Of a stretch of DNA of 64,000 bases, positions 25,094 to 34,000 are shown in pieces (positions within the stretch are counted from its first letter, which is position 1; each line of letters opens with the position of its first letter). The notes beneath the pieces are model-generated. The model did no database searches and had not been told where the DNA came from. It saw nothing but the letters and a program-made list of their open reading frames with translations. Where the stretch lies: contig NZ_AP023257.1 in NCBI RefSeq assembly GCF_016756595.1, positions 4,976,001-5,040,000 on the forward strand, read 5' to 3'. The stretch is from Mesorhizobium sp. L-2-11 (GTDB lineage: Bacteria > Pseudomonadota > Alphaproteobacteria > Rhizobiales > Rhizobiaceae). Made by a program: the position numbers and the translations under genes.

Positions 25094-28000
25094 ATGCGGT
25101 CGCCTGAGAAGATCACATCCGGGCTCATTATATGATCCATGTTGAGCACCACCGTCTCGGCCACGTCAGCGGAATGGGTCCTGGCGATCAGGCGAATGCT
25201 GTCGCCGTTCTTGACCTCGACCCACTGATAGCCGTCTTTCTCCAGCGTTGGATTGGTGCGGCCCGCAGGGTTGCTGCTGCCGTCGGCATGTGCCTCGACA
25301 TGGTCGCCCGAAACCCAGCCGCTATGCATTTCGCCGTCCGGCCCGGGACCTTCGACCGGTATCCAGGCTTCCCCTGACTGATCGGCCGAAGACCCGGCGG
25401 TCTGTTCGACAAATGTGCCGGGTTGCAGAACCGTCACCACGGTCGAATCCGCGTCGGGCTGGGTCCGCAAGTTCAGGCCGTCATCAGCCAGCACGGCGAG
25501 CTGCGGGAAATCCTGCGGCGGGGTTTGCGTCGCGGGGTCAGGCTGCTCGGTCTGTTCGTCCGGCGGCGCACCATCGACGCCGGAAGGATCGTTACCCGGC
25601 GGGGTCTGTTCATCCGGCGGCGCACCGTCGACGCCGGAAGGATCGTTACCCGGCGCGGTCTGTTCGTCCGGTGGCGCGCCATCGACGCCGGAAGGTGCGT
25701 CGCCCGGCGCGGTCGGGTCGGTTGCCGGCGTCTTGCCGGTGTTGTTCCATGGCTGATCGTCCAGCGCATCCCAGGCAAACATCAGCATGCCGACACCGAA
25801 GGTCACGCCAAGCGCGATGCGATCGGCGATCCCCCAGCGCGCGTCGGACTTTGCGCGGGCGTCGATCTCCTCTGGCGTCCTTGGCGCCGCCCGGCGATTG
25901 AGCAGATCCGTGCGCACGGCCGACACCCAGAACTCGGCGCTGCCGACGGTGAACAAGGCGCCCGCCGTCGCGGCCAGCGGCGAGTGCAGGTTCTGTGCCG
26001 TGTAGAGCAGGGAGCCAAAGACATAACCTGGACCGGCCAGATGCTCGGCCACATTCCGCATCACCGGCCGTCCGGCGATCGACTGCAGCGCGGATTTCGT
26101 GCCGTAGACCACATTGCCCAGCGTGAAGGAGCCGTTCACCCCGATATTGTCGCCGCGCAGCAGCCCGGCGGCCGAGCCTGGCGACGAGAAGATGAACGAC
26201 GCCCCGCTCGCGGCATTGAGGGCGCGTCCCAGCGGCTTGTGATTGGCCGTGGCGTTGGGAAACACCGATTGCGCGCTGAAGACGACGCCGCGCACGCCGA
26301 ACGCAACGCCCGCAGCCGTCGCGGCCCAATGCGGTGGCAGGATCTGCCACACCGTGTAGGAGTAGCCGGCCATCGGACCGAAGGTCGCGACCAACTGCGC
26401 GTTCTCCTTGAGCCGGGCGTAGGTCAGCGCCTGATCGACGGCCGCAGTTTGATCCGGCGTCATGGCCTTCTTGTGGGTCGCCCGGTAGGTCGTCAACTGC
26501 AGCACGGATAGCGCGTTGGTCTGCTCCGTCGACATCCAGGTAAATTGCCTGGGCGTGAACTTGCGCAACTGGCCGGGGCTCAACTCTCCAAGCTGCTTCG
26601 GCGTCAGCGCTGCTATCTGTTGCTTGGTCAGCGCCTCGATCTGGTGAATGGTCAGAGCGTCAAGCTGCTCCCGCGTCAGCGCCGCGACGTGGCGTGGCGA
26701 CAGCTTTGCCATTGTCGCGGGATCGCGTGCTGCGACGAGAGCCGGGTCCAGCGCCACGAACTGGGTGGCGTTGAGATGGCTGAATTGGGCAGGCCGCATG
26801 GCGGCGACCTGTTCCGGCGTAAGGGCGTTGCGCTGCTCGTCACTGAGCCCGGCGATCTGGTCGGGCGTCAGCTTGCGCACCTGCTCGATGGTCAATCCGG
26901 CGAGTTGCTCTTGCGAGAAGGCCGCGACCTGATCCGGCCGCAAGCCGGTGATCCGGCCAGGGGCAACTGCCTGCAATTTGCTTGGCCTGATCGCCTGGAG
27001 CTGTTCGCCACCCAGCGCCCGCAACTGCGTCGGCCGAAATGCGGCAAGTTGATCGAACGTCAGCTGCCCGACCTGCTCAGGGCTGAGTGCAGTAACCTGT
27101 TCAGGCGCCAGCTTGGCGATCTGCTCCGGCTTGATGGCGTGCAATTGCGGGCCGGTCAATTCGGCAATCTCGTCAGCTGCAAGCGCCCTGACCTCCGGCC
27201 CGGTCGGCGCCCGCACGGGTCCGGCAAATCCCGGCTCCGCTGCGGAACTCACCGGAAGCTCAAGGCTGACGATCCTTCCGCTGGCAGGGTCAAAAACCAC
27301 CCTGCCCCGGTCGGGCGCCGGCGGCCATGTCGCGGCTGTCGGCGTTTCGGCAGCACTATTCTCGGTCGGCGGCGTTTCGCCAGCCACGGGCGGGGCTTCG
27401 TTGCCGACCTCCGGGGCGACCGGCGGTGGGGGCGCTTCGGCCTGCGCCGGCGCGTCCCAGAACTCGTCGGCCGGCCGCAGGATCACCTGCGGGCGTTTCT
27501 GCGTCGGTCCGCCGGGCGCGACTGCATCCTCATTGCGCGTGAACTCCCCGACGAAGTTCCCATCCGGATCCATCATCCGCCAGCCATGGACCTCGTTCCA
27601 TGGTATGCTGCCATCGATGGCAGTCTCGTCGACGCGGGCCATGCTGTCGCTGACCGGCCGGCCCATCGCCTCGAACTCAGTCGGGACGTGGAGGCGCGGT
27701 CTGCTGGGATTGAGCGTGTAGAGATAGGTATAGCCCTGCTGCCGCGCGGCCAGTGACTCTTCCGAAACGAAAGCCTTGGCGCCCGAGATCGACTGGCTGG
27801 TGCCGACAAAACGGCCATGGGTATTGCCAAGCACATAGTTGCTGAGGACAATGCCTTGCGGATTGTCCACCCAGATTCCGGTCGGCGGCGGTGGCGAGAA
27901 GCCGCCCGCATCCCTGATCTCGCTCGGCGCGCGGGTATCGGCGCGGAAAACATAGGGGCCGACATTGCCGCGCAACGGTCTTGCAGGGTCGCCGGCGCCG

Positions 28001-31000
28001 TTTGCTGGTGCGGCAGCGCGCGGTTCACCCACGACATGCGATGCGTTGGATGCAACATCGCCTTCGCGGCCCGACGCGACATTCGCTGCCTGATATGCCG
28101 CGTCCGCGAAATGTCCGTAGTAGTCTGCGTAGGTGCCGCCGTCCGCAATGCTCGGCTCCATGCTCCTGTAGAGCGCCGCCATCTCGTGGACAGCCTGGGT
28201 GCGGTCGATCTCGCGGGCGGCGAAGCGGTCATAGATATCGGCCTGCGCGTGGTCGGCTCGCAGCGCGAGATTCGGCTTGCCGCCGTTGGCAGCAAGCTCA
28301 TCGGCTACGATGTATTGAACCAGCGCCGCTTCGCCCTCCGACTTCAAGCGGGCGTCTACGTTTGCGTCCCTATGGGCTTGGCGGTTCGCGAAATCCTGGG
28401 GCATCACGTCGATCGGGGCGTCGGTCACATGCGACAGTTCATGGCTAAGCGCATCGACGAATCCGGCGACGACCGCGTCATTGTCCGCGGCCGGCGTGCG
28501 GAACATATCGGCATCCACGGAAATCACGTCGAGCGATCGGTCCAACCCAGATCCGGTTGCAGTCAGATCCTGTTCCAAGCTCGGATCGAAAATCCGCAGA
28601 TCGCGCCGCGCCGGGTTGACGATGCGCACGCCTTTCGCGTGGGCATTCCGCAAGAGTTCCATCATCTCGGGCGACCGGCTGACCTGATCGGCAAGATCGG
28701 CCCTCATCTCGGTCATTTCGGGCATGCCAAGATCCTGCTGGATCATATCGTCCAGCATGCTCGATGCGTCCTGGCGGTTGGCCGCAATTTCAGCTTGTGT
28801 CAGCGGTTTTGCCGTCGACGGTCCCCACGACCCTTCAGCCGCCGGACCCTGTTCCCGTCGCGGCGCCGGACTCCTGGGCGCAATCGGGCCGTCGCCCGCC
28901 GGGGCCGGCGCGGTGTCCGGGGGCGGCGAATTGTGCAGCACGTCCTGCTCGAGCAGCCGGTTGAGGTAATGCGCCTGCGTGGGCGTCAGTTCGCTGCGGG
29001 CCTGCTGGTCCAGCTGTTGCCGCAACGCTTTCCATGCTGGCCGGCTCATGCCGTCTGGCCGTCCGCCGGCGAGCTGGTCCGGATATGGCGCCACACCCAG
29101 TTCCGGGAACACATCCAACACGCGCTGACCAGCGAACCTCAAATCGCCGTGCGGCGATGCCGCAACCTCGGCGAGATAGGCGTCGAGATGCTGCAGGACG
29201 TCCGGCGTCAGTCGCCCCCCCGAGGTGTCCAGCGCCGAGAAGACCTTTTGCGCGCCTTCGGAGGATCCGGGGTGCGCGCGGGCGGTACGGGCATGCGGGA
29301 CAACATCCTTCCTCACCGAGCCGAGTTCCACCGTCGTCAGCGGCAATGGCCCATAGTTCACGGCGAGACCGGCGCCGTGGTCCGTGCGGTCCAGGCGGTT
29401 GAGCGGTCCGGCGCCCGTCTCGCGCGGAACGCCCTCGAAGGCGGGGCTGCCGCGCCAGGGTTCCTTGCCGCCTCCGAGGGGCGGAATGACGTTGTAGTTG
29501 CGGTAGAGGATACGATCCTCGAAACCCGGCACCTTGCCTTCGGAACTATAGTGGCTGGCGCCACCTCTCGCCGCCTCCTCCCAGAAAGAGGCTGCCCGTT
29601 GGCTGAGCGGGCCAGGCTCCCTGCGCGTATATCCCGGCCGGCCGCCTTCGCCGCCGAGATAGCGCAGCGTGCGATGGACGTAGGCCCCGCTCACAGAGAA
29701 GCCAAAGAGGGATAGTGAAATGCCAGTGGCGCTTTCGCTCTGGAACGTATTCTTCGACAGCATCGGCGCCGATGCGACCCACTGGGCGGAGGGAGCCGCC
29801 GCCTCGTCATAAGCGAAATTCGGCCGGTATCCATTGACGAAAAGTTTCTGGCCCTTCGCGTCGTTGGGGTGGACCGGGAGCAGGAAGCCGGTGCCGCCGT
29901 CCGAGATCGGGCCATTGTTCTTCAGGCTGAGTTCGCCATAGACCTGACGGCTGGGCAGCGGCACTTTGAGGCCGATGCCGAGCATCGATCCGATGCCGAG
30001 CGTGACCGTGCGGCCATCGGGGCCGAGGATCCACCCGGCAGCCTGCAAGGCACCGTTGGTCGCCATGTCGTTCAGCACGGGGCCGCCCAGGACATTGGCT
30101 TCGTGCTCCTGCAGGAACCAGGAAACGGTGGCGCGGTCGGATCGCCAGACCCCTTGTGCGTCGGTGAAGAATGTCGGGGCGCGCCAAGAACTCGCCTTGT
30201 CGGCACCCAGCAACCGCTCCAGCAGGACGGGCACGTCGCTGTTGATCTCGGTACCGGCCCTGGGCTTGCTTGCGGGCAGCGCGTTCTCCAGCGCGTGCGC
30301 GAGCGACTGGACCGCGGGGTCCGCGGACTTCTGCTGGTTGGCGGCGTAACCGCGCATCTCTCGCCAAAGATATGGCGTCCAGGTGTCGTGGCCGGACAGA
30401 ACCTTCGCATTGTAGCGGCCTTCCGGCGAAAGCTCGCCGGCGAGTTTGAACGAAGAGCCCGGCTGAAGCTTCGGACCGTAGACCCACGTGCTGCCACTGT
30501 CGGCCTGCAGGACCTGCATGAGCGCATCCTGCTGCGCGGCGGTCACCGCCTTGCCGGGCTTGGTGGCGCGCCCCTTGAACAACGGCGAGGCGGCATTTGC
30601 CGCGGCGGCAAGGTTCGGATCGGTGGAGCGTGACGCCGCCTTGAGGTAATCGCCGACGATGTCACGGCCGGCATCGGTCCAGCCGGCTTCTCCCGGCAGC
30701 GCCCCGGCGGTGAGGAACTGCTCGCCCCCGGTCAGCCTGGCGTGGGACGACAGGCCGATTTGGTCGATCACTTCTCCCGGCGACAGATGCGGCAGCTTGC
30801 CCTGTGCGCTGAACACCTGGAGGGTGGTCAAGCCGTTCTTCGAAAGCTGGCCGGCCGGCTTGGAGCCGGTGAACGGGCTGTTGCGGTCGGCGTTGAGCAT
30901 TTCGCCAAGCGCATGGTGCTGAGCCTGCGTCATCTCCGTGCCGGACTGAGGCAGACCTTTGCCGCCGAGTTGCACCCTGGTCATGGTCACCGCGTCGCGG

Positions 31001-34000
31001 ACGACAAGATCGCTGGAACGTTCGAGGGAATTGAGGTAGTCGCCGACGAGTTCCAACTGCTCGGGCGTCCATGTCAGCGCCGGCGTCGCCGCATCGTCGG
31101 GAAGCGCCGGCAAGGTCGTGGCCAGGATCTCGCCGAGCGCCGAGCGATGGCTGACTTCCGGATTGTCGGCAGGTTTGAACGTCTGCACTTCCCGTGCCGG
31201 GGTGTTGACCCTGTTCTGGCCGTTCGGCGTGGTTATCGACCCGCGCTTGGCGCGTTCGACGGTCGGGCCGGACCCCAAATAGCCGGCCTCCGTGGCATGC
31301 TCGCCCAATGGGACGACGTCGCGGGTCATGCTCGCCTGCGGGCCGGCGACGACGACCTTGGCCGGCAGGTATTCGCCGCCGGCCTCGACATAGATGTCCT
31401 GTCCGGCGGTGACGCCGTCCTGCGCAACCGGCCGGTGATAGATGCTGTCGACCAACTCGCCGAGCTTCGGATAGTCATAGCGGGGTTCGGTGTTCAGGTA
31501 GCGCGTGCCGATACGCCGCAGGCCGGCTTTGACTGCAGTGAACGTCTGGCCGAAGCTGTACGGGTTTGACGAGAAATTGTTGATGATCGGCGTGCCGTCG
31601 GGGCGAACCGGGCTGGGGTGCCCGGAGTCCGTCACGACCGGTGGCTCAGTGCGGGCGTTCGGATCGGCTGTCCAGCGGCCGTCGGCGCCGAGATAAAGCA
31701 CCGGCAAGGAAGGGTCGAGCTCGACAGGAGCCGGCACCGGCTCCGGCGGGGCCGTGTTCGCCCTGGGTTCGGGTATGGCGACAACACGCTGCCCTTCCGG
31801 CAGGTTGAAATCGACGAGCATCTCGCCGGTATGGCGGTTGCCGACAGTGTAGCGCATCAACGGGCGGCTGCCTTCGGCACCACCTTCCGACGGCTTCGCT
31901 CCGGAAGGGCCCGGCGTGCCAGTGAACGTCTTGGTCGCCGGATCCCAGACGAGCCGCATGCCGCTGTCGGCCGGGCGCGTCGTTGCGTCGCCGCGGGCCG
32001 GCGGAACCACGATCGGATCGCCGTCGGCGGGGACATTCTGCTCACGCGCTGCCTGGGCGTCTTGGTCGCTGGCATTCTTGGGATCGCCGCGCTCGCCCGG
32101 GGCACTCGGCCCTTCGTCATGGACGTTGACAACCGTGCCGTCGGCGCCTTGCTCATGCACGACCATCGGCCGCGACGATTGCCCGTCGCCTGGCGGATCG
32201 AACCTGCCACCCGTCGGCGGCGGTTGGCCGTCGCCATCGCCGGGCGGCAGCGCCCGCGGACCGGTTGGAACGTCAGCCCCTCCGGCGTTAGGAAAACTGG
32301 CCGACCCATGAGGTCCATTTCGAGTTCCGCCCGCTCCGGGCATGTTGTTCAACAGCGAGCGGCCGCCCAGGCCCGTGCCGACAGTGCCGACGCCTATGCC
32401 CACGATTGCGTTGGCGAGCTCGAGCATGTCCATATCGCCCCAATTCGCCACCAGATCTTGCACCGATTTGCCGAGCAGCGGAACACCGGTAACCACGGCG
32501 GCGGCATCAAGGTCCCACGCAGCGTTGGTCAGCTTGTTGCCGCTTTGCATGAACGCCGAGACGTCATCGGCATACTGGGCCTTGTCTACCTTCACCTGGA
32601 ATCTGCCGATGCCCCATTTGACCTCATTCATGTGGGTCATCCCGAAGCCGCCCGCCGAAGCCTTGCCGAAGGACAGTCCGGTCTTTGCCAGGCCATACGT
32701 GCGCAGGGCGCCGGCGCCCACTGGCAGGAAAGCGGTTACGCCGGTCGCGACATTCCAGGCCGACTGGCTGTCGAAGTCGCCGCCCTGCAGGAGGTGATCA
32801 GCCTCCTTGTACAGAGCCTTGCCGCCAAGGATTGAACCGGCGCCGACAGCGATGGGAATGGCCCATTGGCCGCCCGGCACGAACGAGACAATGGTTGCGG
32901 CGCCGGCGAGGAGTCCGAGGCCTATGTCGCTGGCCTTGTCCCAGAAATCCACTTTGCGCGCATCGGCGACTTCCAGTTCGTCGAGCGAAAAGCCATCCTT
33001 GCCGAGCGACATGTCGCCGCCCTTGGCCATGACCAGATTGCCGTTGCCGCTGAACAGGCGATTCTCGTGCTGGAATTCGTCGAAGCTGCTGTAGTATTTA
33101 CCAGCACTGTCGACATAGCCGGCCTCGTTGCCACCGCTCTTGATCGCGAACAGGGCCGTCGACGATTCCATCCCGCCATCAAGCGAGAAGATCGGCACGA
33201 TCTTGACCTCGGCGTCATCGCCGGCGCGGTCGGCGATTTCGTCGACGACCTTCCCGACTCCCTCGCTCGAGGGATCCTGGCCAAGGGTCTGCGCAACCGT
33301 ACCGCTGAGTTCGCCGGGCGCATAGGTCTTGTACTCGCCGGTGAAACCGGATTCATAAAGGCTCTCGAACCGCACCTGATAGCCAGCCATTGCCTGGTCC
33401 TGGCGTTCTTCAAAATACTGGCTTTTGAGTTTCGCCTCGTACTCCTCCCCCGAACCATATTCGAGAAGCTTGGGCTTGCTTGCCGAAAAAGCATACCAGT
33501 CGCGCCCCGCCAGCATCGCCGGCCGCACGTTTTGTTCCCAGTCCTCCAATTGGTCCTTTTGGGTTTCCGCCTGGTCGTGATTGATTTCCGCGGCGGCGAG
33601 TTCGGGGGACACCCACAGCTTCTGGCCGTCCATCTCGATCTGGACCGACTTGCCGCTTTCGCCGATAGCGCCCGGCCCCTGCGCTTCGTAGGCCGCGGCA
33701 ACCTCCGGCGCGACCCACATGTCGCGGCCGCTCACCGTGACCTGCACCGCCGTCTCGCCCGGCTTGAGCGTGCCAGCGGGGGCCTCGACGGTTCCCGGCC
33801 CGTGGTCGGTGATCGCCTGGTCGCGCGCCGCCGTCGCGTCGACGAGCGCCGCCCTCGCATCTTTCAGCGCGGCATCAAGATTGTTGACCTGCACATCGAC
33901 GATCTTCGACCTGGCCGCGTCCAGCGCCGATTGCGATCCGTTTGCATTGGCTGTGCATACCGGCGCCGACGATACGTCCGTCGAGGCCAGCATCTCCTGC

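Noticed and set aside
26490..27190. Resemblance of the octapeptides to TAL-effector repeats, which begin LTPEQVVAI
   Set aside because: The period is 8, not 33-35 residues, there is no hypervariable di-residue and no DNA-binding superhelix pattern. The likeness is limited to the LTPEQ string.
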